Of a DNA stretch of 64,000 bases, positions 45,399-54,155 are shown piece after piece. Source of the stretch: Dehalococcoidia bacterium (GTDB lineage Bacteria > Chloroflexota > Dehalococcoidia > DSTF01 > WHTK01); assembly GCA_009377745.1 (NCBI GenBank), contig WHTK01000009.1:21184-85183 (forward strand), written 5' to 3'. A program made the position numbers and the translations under genes. The notes beneath the pieces were generated by a model. The model saw only the letters and a list, made by a program, of their open reading frames with translations. It searched no databases and was not told where the DNA came from. How positions within the stretch are numbered: position 1 is the stretch's first letter; each line of letters opens with the position of its first letter.

Positions 45399-46916
45399 AT
45401 GGTCGTGAACAAACGCGAAGCCAAGAAAGTCAGCCGGGCCAGGGCGCGGCGCCGGCGGCCTGAGGATCAGGCCCCGCTTAACCCGAGCCCTGACCTCGCA
45501 TCGGTGCCTCTGCTCAAGAAAGGCTCGCTGCCCGCCGGCGCCGGCATGGAGCCGACGATCGCGAGGCAATTGCAGGCGCTACAGGCCTCGCGCGGCAACC
45601 GTTACGTCCAGCGTGCCGTAGCCGATAGGAAGGGCGAGTCCGGCCCCGCACGCCACCAGCGGGCTCCGGATTCAGCCGACCAGGTGCGCGCGCAAGGGAA
45701 GCCGCGCGTTGCAAGGCTGACGGCGGCGACCCCCGCCAAGATCAGCCGTTTCGGGCCCATGATGCTGCCGGGCCTGGGCGCCATCTCTGCCCTCGCCGCC
45801 CAGCAGGGGCAGCGTAACCGCATGCGGAAGACCGTCAAGGACGTGGGCGGCCTCCTCGTCGCCGTACGGGAGCAGCTGAAGCAGCTCGGAGAGCAGGACG
45901 CGCTCGAAGACTCGGACGACCTGATCGATGAGATGTGGCTCTGGCTCGATGACATTAACGGCGATGAGGTGATTCCTGAGGAGCACTTGAAGCACTTCCA
46001 GCCCTTCATCGAGGAACTTCAGGCAGCTCACGATAGGGGCCTCACCCGCATAGCCGCCAAGGCGGAGGCATCGCTTTCGGTCATAGGAGATTCGAAGCCA
46101 CCGGATATTTCCGCCGTCCTGGCGGACCTCCAGGAAGCGGCCCACTTCGCCTTCATAGAGGGGTCAGAGGACACCCTCCAGCCGATGATCGACGCCGTCG
46201 ACAAGGTAGATTCCCACCGGAAGGCCGTCACCAAGGCGCTCGAGTGGGCGAAGACGGCGGCTTCGCTGGCTAAGAAGGCTGAGACCGTCGCCGATCTCGA
46301 AAGCGTCATCGGCAAGCTGAAGGGCGCCGGCGGCGCGCTGGAAAAGTTCAGCAACGTGGCCAAGAGTGCGCACGCGGTCGCCACGATCACCGGTCTCGAC
46401 AACAAGGCTGTCGCCTCCTACGAGGACGACATCAACCAGTTCGAGGCGGCCATCGAAGCCATCGAGGTCACAGGAATCATCGATGCGGTGCCGCTGCTGG
46501 GGACGCTCTGGAGCGAGTACTACATGCCGGCTGCCAAGAGGTCGTTAGAGATGCTGCGCGGCATCGGCAGACACCGGGATGTCGAAGGCCGCGCCATCGG
46601 CTTCATCAAGTTCATGGAGACGGGCAAGCTGCCCAAAGGCGCTCGCAAGTTCTTCCCCGGCGGCGAGCCCGTCCTGAGATTCATGCTCGGTGTCATGAAG
46701 GACGAAGACCCGGCGCCGACCGCCAGCGTGAAACGGTTCTTCCTCGACCACAGGTCCCTGTTCAATGTCCCCTTCGAGGGCGGCACGAACGAGCTGGAGA
46801 GCGAAGGCGGCGGCTGGTTCGGCGAAGAGGAGAAACTCACTAACTTGCTTCCCTGGGTGAAGCTCAACAAGCACCTGGTCTGGGCAATGCTCTATGGCAG
46901 CTTCGAGGTGTACTGA
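45399..46916 (+). CDS. eCIS cargo candidate, all-helical, with shared leader
   Basis: 505 residues from ATG 45399 behind GGGAAGG; the open frame reaches further upstream without a site. The N-terminus is strongly basic (RARARRRRPED, 14-23), followed by ASVPLLKKGSLPAGAGMEPT and the leader RQLQALQASRGNRYVQRA (56-73). The remainder is predicted helical with amphipathic heptads (LVAVREQLKQLGEQDALEDS; WAKTAASLAKKAETVADLES) and one hydrophobic stretch (IIDAVPLLGTLWSEYYMPAA). No catalytic motif is visible. It lacks the GTDFDKA module of its neighbours. It may be a toxin of unknown type or a packing protein. Confidence 0.75.
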   Translation: MVVNKREAKKVSRARARRRRPEDQAPLNPSPDLASVPLLKKGSLPAGAGMEPTIARQLQALQASRGNRYVQRAVADRKGESGPARHQRAPDSADQVRAQGKPRVARLTAATPAKISRFGPMMLPGLGAISALAAQQGQRNRMRKTVKDVGGLLVAVREQLKQLGEQDALEDSDDLIDEMWLWLDDINGDEVIPEEHLKHFQPFIEELQAAHDRGLTRIAAKAEASLSVIGDSKPPDISAVLADLQEAAHFAFIEGSEDTLQPMIDAVDKVDSHRKAVTKALEWAKTAASLAKKAETVADLESVIGKLKGAGGALEKFSNVAKSAHAVATITGLDNKAVASYEDDINQFEAAIEAIEVTGIIDAVPLLGTLWSEYYMPAAKRSLEMLRGIGRHRDVEGRAIGFIKFMETGKLPKGARKFFPGGEPVLRFMLGVMKDEDPAPTASVKRFFLDHRSLFNVPFEGGTNELESEGGGWFGEEEKLTNLLPWVKLNKHLVWAMLYGSFEVY

Positions 46917-46922
46917 GAGGTC

Positions 46923-49064
46923 ATGACAAACAAGCGCCAGAGCAGGCAGGCCATTCGATCCAAGGCGAGGCGGCGGCGGCCTGACGATGTGTCCGCCGCG
47001 GCGAGCCCGGTCGGCGCGAGTGTGCCCTTGCTGGACCGGCGGGTTGTGCCTGCTGGCGCGGGGGTCCAGCCGCCGGTCAGCCGGGTCGCTGCGATAGGGC
47101 TTCAGCAGACACTGGGCAACCGGGCTACGCGGCGGCTTCTCCGGACCCGCTCAGACTTGATACCGGCCCACGGGACGGCCACTAAGGTCCAGCGTACGCC
47201 CGAGGATGACGAGTATGACGACCTCGGCCAGAAAGGGCGGGCGGAGGACGAAGCACGCCAGACCGAGCTCGATGAGCAGGACGCCGAAGACGAGGCGTTC
47301 ATCCAGGCTTTTGAGCTCCATGCCAGGCTTAACGTTATCAACATGCTGCTCGGGAGCTATGTGATGGTGCAAAGCGAGCGAAAGCGCTACGGCATTTCGA
47401 TGGAGGCAATCGAGCCGGACACCATGGCAGCGCCCGAGCCGGCTGGACAGATTGCGGCCGGCGGCGAGAATGAAGGTCTCGCCGCGGCGGCGGCTCAAGT
47501 TGCTGACGCGGTCCATGCCCTATACGCGCTTTATGCCGAACTGGAGGGTTTGGCCGTCTCGGAAGCCGGCTCCGGTGAATACGATCCCCTCGGCCAGCTG
47601 GGACGCGAAGAGGACGAGGCCAGGCACATCGTGCCGCACGCGGAGGCTGGCTCGGAGTCAATGGGCGAGAGTTCACTGGAGGTGCTCGACCGTATCGAGA
47701 TGGCCAAGCTGGACTATGAGCTGACGCGAGCCGAGGCGGTCCAGGCATATCCGATCCTGGCGATGTACGCGCCCGAGCTTGGAGGCCTTGAGGATTCGCG
47801 GACGGAGGGCCTGAGCAAGCTGGCCCAGGGACCTTCGCCGGAAGCCAGGGCCGTCCTGGCCGTGGACATTGCCGAAAAGCTGGACAACATCAAGACTACG
47901 CGCGAGGCCATCGCTTCGGGCGCTCTCGACGTATGGACGCTACCGCGTGTCGTGGCAATGACGAAGAAGCAATTCAAGGTCGCGTCCGAATCGCATCAAG
48001 ACCAAGTCATAGAAAACGCTATGTCTGACGCCGTATGGGATGACATTCTCGGTTCGATCGCGCTGGCCGCGCTTGGGATCGGTTTCGGGCTGGCGGCCTT
48101 CGTTACGGGGGGTGGGACCGCTCCGTTGGCGGCACAAGCATTTGCGGGTCTTGCCCTTGGCATAAGCGCGGTCCTTACGGTTGAGGAATTTCAGGACTAT
48201 ATGATCGAGTCGGCCGCTGCAGGCACCGACTTCGACAAGGCGAAGGCGATTGTGGCGCAAGAACCGGCGCCGATCTGGCTGGCACTCGCGGTGATTAGCG
48301 CGGTGATCGACGTAATTGATGCTGTCAGAGTTGTCGGAGCGCTGGCGGAAGCCGCGTTCAAAGCCGAGAGCTCGCTTGCCCGCCTGAGAGCCGCCGGTGA
48401 CGTCCTCGAGGAGGGGGACGCGGCTGACGAGGTCGAGAGGGCGCTGCAAGCTCTGCGCGACGAGGGGAACGTCGAAATGCCCGGCCTAGGAGACACGCTG
48501 GTTGACGAGGCTCGCGGAGCTGAGCAAAGAGCCGCAACCGGCGGCAGAGCGCAGCCCCCGGAAGGTGGACCGACCCTCGATGAGATCAGGAAGGGCGAAC
48601 CGGCGATCGAGCCTGGGTACGGCCCGCCGGACATCTCGGACGGCAGGTACATCAACAACAATCCCGGGCACAAGACTGGAGAGGTGAGGGTGGGGACAGA
48701 GCTGAACGACTGCGCCGCACGCGGTGAACTGCCCGGCATTAAGCGGGTTGAAGGCCGCGCGGAGATACCGGGTAAGCCCAGCGCCGACTTTGACTTCGTT
48801 ACGGACGGTGAGCGCCGGATCCCGATTGACCTGATAACGTTAGAGACCAACAACGTCCCGGGGCTACCGGCCAAGCTCATCAAGAAATCTCGCCAGGGGA
48901 ACGGAGTCGTGGTTGATATAGGCGCCGGCAAGAGTGGCGAGGTCACGCTTGAGGAGTGGGGTCAGGTAGTAAAGGACGTCTTCGCTACTCCCGACCATGA
49001 CATAAGGCGGATAATCCTAATCAAGGACGGGAAGATCATCCTGCACGAGGTGGCAAGAGGGTAG
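46923..49064 (+). CDS. eCIS cargo candidate with hydrophobic module and nuclease-like C-terminus
   Basis: 713 residues. Basic start (RSKARRRRPDD, 12-22), then GASVPLLDRRVVPAGAGVQP and leader GLQQTLGNRATRRLLR (59-74). The central module YPILAMYA (276) to AGTDFDKA (about 440) matches the module of the gene at 41420 in order and spacing, including two long nonpolar helices and QEPAPIWLALAVISAVIDVI. The C-terminal about 130 residues (from GRYINNNPGHKTGEVRVGTE) hold FDFVTDGERRIPIDLITLE and RRIILIKDGKIILHE, an alpha/beta pattern like small nucleases of polymorphic toxins. This reading is tentative. No immunity gene follows. Only 6 bp separate it from the previous gene. Confidence 0.78.
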   Translation: MTNKRQSRQAIRSKARRRRPDDVSAAASPVGASVPLLDRRVVPAGAGVQPPVSRVAAIGLQQTLGNRATRRLLRTRSDLIPAHGTATKVQRTPEDDEYDDLGQKGRAEDEARQTELDEQDAEDEAFIQAFELHARLNVINMLLGSYVMVQSERKRYGISMEAIEPDTMAAPEPAGQIAAGGENEGLAAAAAQVADAVHALYALYAELEGLAVSEAGSGEYDPLGQLGREEDEARHIVPHAEAGSESMGESSLEVLDRIEMAKLDYELTRAEAVQAYPILAMYAPELGGLEDSRTEGLSKLAQGPSPEARAVLAVDIAEKLDNIKTTREAIASGALDVWTLPRVVAMTKKQFKVASESHQDQVIENAMSDAVWDDILGSIALAALGIGFGLAAFVTGGGTAPLAAQAFAGLALGISAVLTVEEFQDYMIESAAAGTDFDKAKAIVAQEPAPIWLALAVISAVIDVIDAVRVVGALAEAAFKAESSLARLRAAGDVLEEGDAADEVERALQALRDEGNVEMPGLGDTLVDEARGAEQRAATGGRAQPPEGGPTLDEIRKGEPAIEPGYGPPDISDGRYINNNPGHKTGEVRVGTELNDCAARGELPGIKRVEGRAEIPGKPSADFDFVTDGERRIPIDLITLETNNVPGLPAKLIKKSRQGNGVVVDIGAGKSGEVTLEEWGQVVKDVFATPDHDIRRIILIKDGKIILHEVARG

Positions 49065-49144
49065 TAGGTTAGGCTTGGCACTTGGATCGTCTCGCCAGGG
49101 CTTTGCGGTCCAAGTGCTCGATTACGGGTTCAAGGAGGGCAGAA

Positions 49145-49927
49145 ATGCCACGAAATAGCCACGATAGCAACGACGAGCTGGTCAAGGCGCAACGGCGCCA
49201 GCCGGAAAGACAGGCCAACGATCCGCGCGCGGACGCGCCTAGGGATCCCGCCACCCTCCTCTCCGCCCTCGGCAACGCGCGCGTCCAGCGCCTCATGCGG
49301 GCTGCTGCCATCCGGCGTAGCGCGGACGGCTCCGGCACCGTCGATGAAGCCGTCGCGCGCGCCATCCAGTCTAAGCGCGGCGGCGGCGCGCCCCTGGCGG
49401 ACACCGAGCGGCGCACGATGGAGTCCAACTTCGGCGAGGACTTCTCCGACGTCCGCGTCCACACGGACGGCGAGGCCGATTCCCTCAACCACGCCGTCAG
49501 GGCCGAGGCCTTCACCACCGGCAAGGACATCTTCTTCCGCGGCGGCGCCTACAACCCCGGCAGCAGCGACGGCCAGAAGCTCCTGGCGCACGAGCTGACA
49601 CATGTAGTGCAGCAGGGCAACGCGCCGCCCGCCTCCGGCCTCACGGTCAGCAGCCCGGATGACGCCTCCGAGCGCGAAGCCGGTCACGTCGCCGACTCCT
49701 TCGACGCTACCGCGGCCACGGCCGAAGTAAGCCGTCAGGAACTGCCCGAGGAAGAAGAGGAAGTGGCGATGTCGCGCCTCGACCGGCAGGTCCCCGAAGA
49801 AGAAGAGGAGATGCTCCAGGGCTCCTTCATCGACCGGCAGATGGAGGAGGAAGAAGAAGAGGAGATGGCTATGTCCCGCCTCGACCGTCAGACGGCGGAA
49901 GAGGAAGAGGAGTTGCCCCAGGTCTAG
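49145..49927 (+). CDS. DUF4157 (eCIS-core metallopeptidase-like) protein
   Basis: 260 residues from ATG 49145 behind AAGGAGGG. A short leader (TLLSALGNARVQRLMR, about 37-52) resembles that of the three larger proteins. The DUF4157 domain (about 82-160) contains LADTERRTMESNFGEDFSDV, RVHTDGEADSLNHAVRAEAF and the zinc motif HELTHVVQQ. The C-terminus is three tandem units of hydrophobic-DRQ followed by an acidic EEEEE run (DRQVPEEEEE, DRQMEEEEEEE, DRQTAEEEEE). DUF4157 is the protein domain most strongly tied to eCIS loci; it is thought to be cargo-associated, perhaps proteolytic. The acidic repeats may mediate docking. Confidence 0.9.
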   Translation: MPRNSHDSNDELVKAQRRQPERQANDPRADAPRDPATLLSALGNARVQRLMRAAAIRRSADGSGTVDEAVARAIQSKRGGGAPLADTERRTMESNFGEDFSDVRVHTDGEADSLNHAVRAEAFTTGKDIFFRGGAYNPGSSDGQKLLAHELTHVVQQGNAPPASGLTVSSPDDASEREAGHVADSFDATAATAEVSRQELPEEEEEVAMSRLDRQVPEEEEEMLQGSFIDRQMEEEEEEEMAMSRLDRQTAEEEEELPQV

Positions 49928-50285
49928 CGCCGCCACTCCGCACACAACGCGGGCTTCTCTGGTTGACCACGCCGGGGCGCGCGGCCTTGCTTCGCCCAAC
50001 GAAGAGCAGACCTCGCCCAGGCGGCCGCAGCTGATCTGCCAGGCCAGCGGCCCCTAGCACACCGTTCCAAATGTCTTGATCGCCTGAAGCGAGCGCACAG
50101 GCGAGGAAGTCTCTGCCTGTCCCGAGCCGCACCGAGGAAGCTGAGGGAGCGCGCCCTGTTTCAAGCCGAGCACGCGATAGTGGTGCTTCAGCGGCAAGCG
50201 TCACAATCACAGGGACAAGCCCGGTGCACCCCTCAATCCACTTCAACTTTTCCTCAATTGCCTCCCTCTAAGCTTCGCCCTGCCA
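49928..50285. other. Spacer between cargo block and structural genes
   Basis: No frame with protein-like composition. It separates the ATPase/cargo genes from the Pvc16-type start of the structural operon and may hold a promoter, but no clear -35/-10 pair was found. Confidence 0.5.
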
Positions 50286-51194
50286 ATGCTGAACGAGCTG
50301 GACGAAAGTCTGAAAACGTTACTGGTGCAGGATCTGCCGAGGGTCATCGAACGCATCGAGGCAGACGGGTTCGATATCAGCTTCGACGTACCCAACCGTG
50401 ACTTCCGCGCGCGTCTGACGCGGCCTACGCTTTGCCTTTACCTCTACAACATCCAGGAGAACCGCGACCTGCGCGGCCGCGTCTGGAGTGTCTCAAGACA
50501 AGACAGCGCCGTTACCACGCGCCGTCCCGCGGTGCGGCTCGATTGCAGTTACATGGTGACCGCCTGGTCCAACGAGGTGGAGGATGAGCACCGTTTGCTC
50601 ACGGGCGCCACTCGCGTCCTCTTCCGCAACCCCGTACTGCCGGCAGAAGTTCTCCAGGGATCACTGGCTGACGGCTACGAGATCAGCACCGAGGTCGCCC
50701 AGCCCGAGAGCTTCAAGGACGTCGTCGACATCTGGAGCGTCCTCGATAACGACCTCCACCCCTCAGTGCGTGTCACCGTCACCCTGCCGCTGGAGCTCGA
50801 CGTCGAATACGCCACGCCGACGGTTTCGGACCGCGGCCTCCGGCTGGACGGGCCCAACTGGCGCCCGCCGCCGCAAGGCCCACAGCGCGTCACCGGCCGC
50901 GTGGAGCGCGACGGCCAACCGGTCATCGGCGCCGTCATTCGCGCTGACTACTCTTCGACCCACACGGACGACCGCGGTGAGTACAAGCTGGACAACGTAA
51001 TGCCCGGCAAGCAGCTTCTCTGGGTCCGCCTTGGCGCGTCTTTCCACCAGTTTGAAGTGGACCTGCCGGACGAGAGCCTCATCATACTGCCGAGCGAGGG
51101 CGAGGCCCTCGAGGACAACGCCGGTGGGCCTGGTAGCCCGCCTCCGGGTAATCGACCACGGGCCCGCAGGGTCAGGAGCAGACAGCAGGAATAG
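50286..51194 (+). CDS. DUF4255 (Pvc16/Afp16-like) tail terminator protein
   Basis: 302 residues. MLNELDESLKTLLVQDLPRV starts the DUF4255 domain; RPTLCLYLYNIQENRDLRGR and CSYMVTAWSNEVEDEHRLLT are its conserved blocks. From about residue 200 a carboxypeptidase-regulatory-like beta domain follows (VTGRVERDGQPVIGAVIRAD, DDRGEYKLDNVMPGKQL). In eCIS particles this protein caps the sheath and tube. The extra beta domain is common in non-photorhabdus versions. It heads the structural operon. Confidence 0.9.
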   Translation: MLNELDESLKTLLVQDLPRVIERIEADGFDISFDVPNRDFRARLTRPTLCLYLYNIQENRDLRGRVWSVSRQDSAVTTRRPAVRLDCSYMVTAWSNEVEDEHRLLTGATRVLFRNPVLPAEVLQGSLADGYEISTEVAQPESFKDVVDIWSVLDNDLHPSVRVTVTLPLELDVEYATPTVSDRGLRLDGPNWRPPPQGPQRVTGRVERDGQPVIGAVIRADYSSTHTDDRGEYKLDNVMPGKQLLWVRLGASFHQFEVDLPDESLIILPSEGEALEDNAGGPGSPPPGNRPRARRVRSRQQE

Positions 51195-51234
51195 CGCCGG
51201 CGTCAAAGCCGGGACTCCGCGAAGGAGGAAAGAG

Positions 51235-52833
51235 ATGCCAACAACCTATCAGGCGCCAGGAGTCTACATAGAGGAGATACCGAGCGGCAGCCGGCCTATC
51301 GAGGGCGTCGGCACGGCCGTGGCGGCCTTTGTCGGGTTTGCCGAAAAAGGCCCGCTGAACCAGCCCGTACGCGTCACCAACTGGACCCAGTACGTGAACA
51401 CATTCGGTGGCTTCATCAAGGCCGGCTATCTGCCGCTTTCAGTCTATGGCTTCTTCGCCAACGGCGGCGGCAACGCCTGGGTCGTGCGCGTCGGCGGCGA
51501 CGTGGTCGCCCACCCGGCCGTCGCCGCCCTGCCGGCGCGCGCCGGCGCCCAGGTCGAAACGCTGCGCATCACCGCCAAGCTCCCCGGTGCATCCGGCAAT
51601 GACATCACGGTCGAAGTCGCCGAGGAACAGGCGCCTGCCGCGCCGCCCGCCGAGGGCGCCAGCGAAGGCGAGGCCGGCGGTGGGTCCGCTGAGGAGCCGC
51701 GCTTCCGCATGGTGGTCCGCGGCCCGGCCGGAGGGCCCGAGGTCTTTGAGAACCTGACATTCCGTCGCGGCGACGCCCGCAACATCGTCGACGTGATCAA
51801 CGCCGAAACGGGCTCACAGTTCATCAGCGTCGAGGATCTTGCGCCGCGCGGCGTCTCCATCGCCGACCGCGTCCCCGGTCTCGGCACCTACAACCTTAGC
51901 GGTGGCAGCGAGTCGATCACCGCACTGGTACCGGCCGATTTCCAGGGCAGCGTCGCCACCCGCACCGGCTTCGAGGGCCTGGAAGCGCTCGATGACGTGA
52001 CCATGATCGTGGCGCCGGACATCATGAAGGCGTACGAAGACGGCCACCTGGATCTTGACGGCGTCATCGGCCTCCAGAAGGCGATCCTCGGCCACTGCGC
52101 CCGCATGGGCGACCGCGTCGCCCTCCTAGACACTCCCCCGAAAATGGACCCTACCGAAGTCGACAACTGGAAGACCAGCATCGCCAACCTGATCTCGGAC
52201 GATGGCTCCGGCGCGCTCTACTACCCCTGGATCAAAGTCGACGACCCGGCGACCAAGGGCACGATCCTCATACCCCCCAGCGGCCACGTCGCCGGCATCT
52301 GGGCGCGCTCCGACGACCGGCGCGGCGTCCACAAGGCGCCCGCGAACGAAGAAGTCATCGGCGCACTGGACCTGGCAACGCATGTCACTCAAGCAGAGCT
52401 GGGTACGCTAAATGTCAAGAGCATCAACTGCATCCGCGCCTTCCCCGGCCGCGGCATCCGTGTCTGGGGCGCCCGTTCCCTAGCCGAATCCTCCTCTGAG
52501 TGGCGCTACATCAACGTGCGCCGCCTCTTCAACTTCATCGAAGGCTCAATCGACCGCGGCACCCAGTGGGTCGTCTTTGAGCCTAACGACGAAAGCCTCT
52601 GGGCTCGCGTCCGCCGCGACATCACCGCCTTCCTCACCCGCACCTGGGGCACGGGCGCCCTCTTCGGCGCGACCGCCGCCGAGGCTTTCTACGTCAAGTG
52701 CGACCGAGAAACTAACCCGCCGGAGATTATCGACGCCGGCATGATGGTCTGCGAGATCGGCATCGCGCCTGTGAAGCCGGCCGAATTCGTCATCTTCCAC
52801 ATCCGTCAGATCACGCCCGGGTCGACCGAATAG
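51235..52833 (+). CDS. Contractile tail sheath protein
   Basis: 532 residues from ATG 51235 behind AAGGAGG. MPTTYQAPGVYIEEIPSGSR and FVGFAEKGPLNQPVRVTNW are the standard sheath N-terminus. The C-terminal part (CIRAFPGRGIRVWGARSLAE, WRYINVRRLFNFIEGSIDRG, TNPPEIIDAGMMVCEIGIAP) is the conserved handshake domain. An Ala/Glu/Gly-rich stretch at about 133-158 lies in a surface domain. Contraction of this sheath drives the inner tube into the target. Only one sheath gene is present, while many eCIS have two or three. Confidence 0.96.
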   Translation: MPTTYQAPGVYIEEIPSGSRPIEGVGTAVAAFVGFAEKGPLNQPVRVTNWTQYVNTFGGFIKAGYLPLSVYGFFANGGGNAWVVRVGGDVVAHPAVAALPARAGAQVETLRITAKLPGASGNDITVEVAEEQAPAAPPAEGASEGEAGGGSAEEPRFRMVVRGPAGGPEVFENLTFRRGDARNIVDVINAETGSQFISVEDLAPRGVSIADRVPGLGTYNLSGGSESITALVPADFQGSVATRTGFEGLEALDDVTMIVAPDIMKAYEDGHLDLDGVIGLQKAILGHCARMGDRVALLDTPPKMDPTEVDNWKTSIANLISDDGSGALYYPWIKVDDPATKGTILIPPSGHVAGIWARSDDRRGVHKAPANEEVIGALDLATHVTQAELGTLNVKSINCIRAFPGRGIRVWGARSLAESSSEWRYINVRRLFNFIEGSIDRGTQWVVFEPNDESLWARVRRDITAFLTRTWGTGALFGATAAEAFYVKCDRETNPPEIIDAGMMVCEIGIAPVKPAEFVIFHIRQITPGSTE

Positions 52834-52888
52834 GCCACCCGGGTCGGAAGGATCGGTAACACCAGAGCCTTAGTAAAGGAGGGCGACA

Positions 52889-53344
52889 ATGCCACGTTTT
52901 ACCTTCGATAGCCTTGCAGACCCGCAGGTAGTCCACCACTTTGCCCTGGAGGTCCAGGGCATTGAGGAAGCGACCTTCACGGAGGCTAGCGGCTTCGGCA
53001 ACAGCCACGAAGTCATCGAACACCGCGAGACCGGGAAGGGCGGCCGTCAGTTCGTCAGCAAGCAGCCCGGCAACCTGAAGTGGGACGACATTATCCTCAA
53101 GCGCGGCGTTACTTCATCCACCCAGCTCTACGATTGGCGCCAGCAGGTCGTCGACGGACAGATGGACCAGGCGCGCAAGAGTGGCTCTGTCGTCTTCTAT
53201 GACGCGCGCAACCAGGAGATCACCCGCGTCAACTTCGTGCGCGGTTGGCCCTCCAAGTGGAAGCAGAGCGACGTCAAAACGACGGACAACAACGCCCTCA
53301 TCGAAGAGGTGACAATTTCGCATGAGGGCATCTTAAGGGCTTAG
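52889..53344 (+). CDS. Inner tube protein (T4 gp19/Pvc1-like)
   Basis: 151 residues behind AAAGGAGG. HFALEVQGIEEATFTEASGF, DDIILKRGVTSSTQLYDWRQ and FVRGWPSKWKQSDVKTTDNN are typical of tail tube proteins. It forms the rigid tube inside the sheath. A second, diverged copy at 54156 is probably the tube-initiating or baseplate-proximal version, as in Pvc1 and Pvc5. Confidence 0.95.
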   Translation: MPRFTFDSLADPQVVHHFALEVQGIEEATFTEASGFGNSHEVIEHRETGKGGRQFVSKQPGNLKWDDIILKRGVTSSTQLYDWRQQVVDGQMDQARKSGSVVFYDARNQEITRVNFVRGWPSKWKQSDVKTTDNNALIEEVTISHEGILRA

Positions 53345-53345
53345 C

Positions 53346-53735
53346 ATGAACCTTCAGACCGAGTTCGACTTCACCTTACCCAGGGGTTACGTCGATCGTA
53401 ACGGCACCGTCCATCGCAAGGGCCGTATGCGTCTCGCGACGGCCGTGGACGAGATTGCACCGCTGCGTGACCCACGCGTGAGGCAAAACCAGGCCTACCA
53501 CACGATCATCCTGCTCGCGCGGGTGATCACTCACCTCGGGACCATGCCAGCCATCGACACGGCGGTTATCGAGGGGCTGTACACGGCCGACCTCGCCTTT
53601 CTCCAGGAGCTCTATCGCACCAAGAACGAGCTGGTGAGTCCGGTGGACGGCGAGGTCAGGTGCCCGAGCTGCGGTGAGGTCTTCGTGCCTCTGTCCGAAG
53701 TGGAGGAGGTAGAAGCCCCCGTCCCTTTAGTCTAG
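53346..53735 (+). CDS. eCIS tail-assembly protein with C-terminal zinc knuckle
   Basis: 129 residues starting MNLQTEFDFTLPRGYVDRNG, a conserved start among phage/eCIS tail-assembly (gp41-like) proteins, followed by MRLATAVDEIAPLRDPRVRQ and VIEGLYTADLAFLQELYR. The C-terminus carries CPSCGEVF, half of a zinc ribbon. It starts one base after the tube stop. It probably acts as a chaperone in tube or sheath assembly. Confidence 0.82.
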   Translation: MNLQTEFDFTLPRGYVDRNGTVHRKGRMRLATAVDEIAPLRDPRVRQNQAYHTIILLARVITHLGTMPAIDTAVIEGLYTADLAFLQELYRTKNELVSPVDGEVRCPSCGEVFVPLSEVEEVEAPVPLV

Positions 53736-53761
53736 AAGGCGGCGACGGCATTCCCTTCCGG

Positions 53762-53965
53762 ATGCTGGGCCGGTCCTGGACGGAGCCAGCGTCCTACGGG
53801 CAGGACGAGATCGCCGGGGAGGTGGCCTACATCGCCTATCACTTCCACTGGCCTCTCGAACAGATCATGAATCTCGAGCACTCCGACCGCCGGCGCTGGG
53901 CCCGGGAGATCAGCGAGATTAACCAGCGGATGAACGAGGAGAGCGGCAACATGGCCGTCCTCTAA
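53762..53965 (+). CDS. Small eCIS protein (DUF6760-like)
   Basis: 67 residues. The core EVAYIAYHFHWPLEQIMNLE followed by HSDRRRWAREISEINQRMNE is conserved in a small protein found next to the tail-assembly gene in eCIS and phage loci. In phages the matching pair are tail-assembly chaperones. The start is uncertain because the frame is open upstream. Confidence 0.75.
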   Translation: MLGRSWTEPASYGQDEIAGEVAYIAYHFHWPLEQIMNLEHSDRRRWAREISEINQRMNEESGNMAVL

Positions 53966-53981
53966 TTGCATAAGGAGAGGC

Positions 53982-54149
53982 ATGTCTGAGAGCCAAGCCC
54001 CGTCGTCCGATGCAGGTTCAGACCGGGTCCCGGACCTGGACGAAAAGCAGCTGCGCCGTCTCACGGAGCTGGTCTATCGGCTGATCAAAGACCAGGTGAT
54101 CCTGGATCGGGAACGCCGCGGAGTAGGTTTCGTAAAGGATCGGAGGTAA
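53982..54149 (+). CDS. Very small eCIS protein
   Basis: 55 residues from ATG 53982 behind AAGGAGAGG, too short for most gene callers. The C-terminal helix QLRRLTELVYRLIKDQVILD-RERRG resembles the end of the long Pro-rich protein at 54616 (ALARKVYDQLRAGLLVERERAG), so both may dock at the same place. Function unknown. Confidence 0.7.
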   Translation: MSESQAPSSDAGSDRVPDLDEKQLRRLTELVYRLIKDQVILDRERRGVGFVKDRR

Positions 54150-54155
54150 GCAAAG

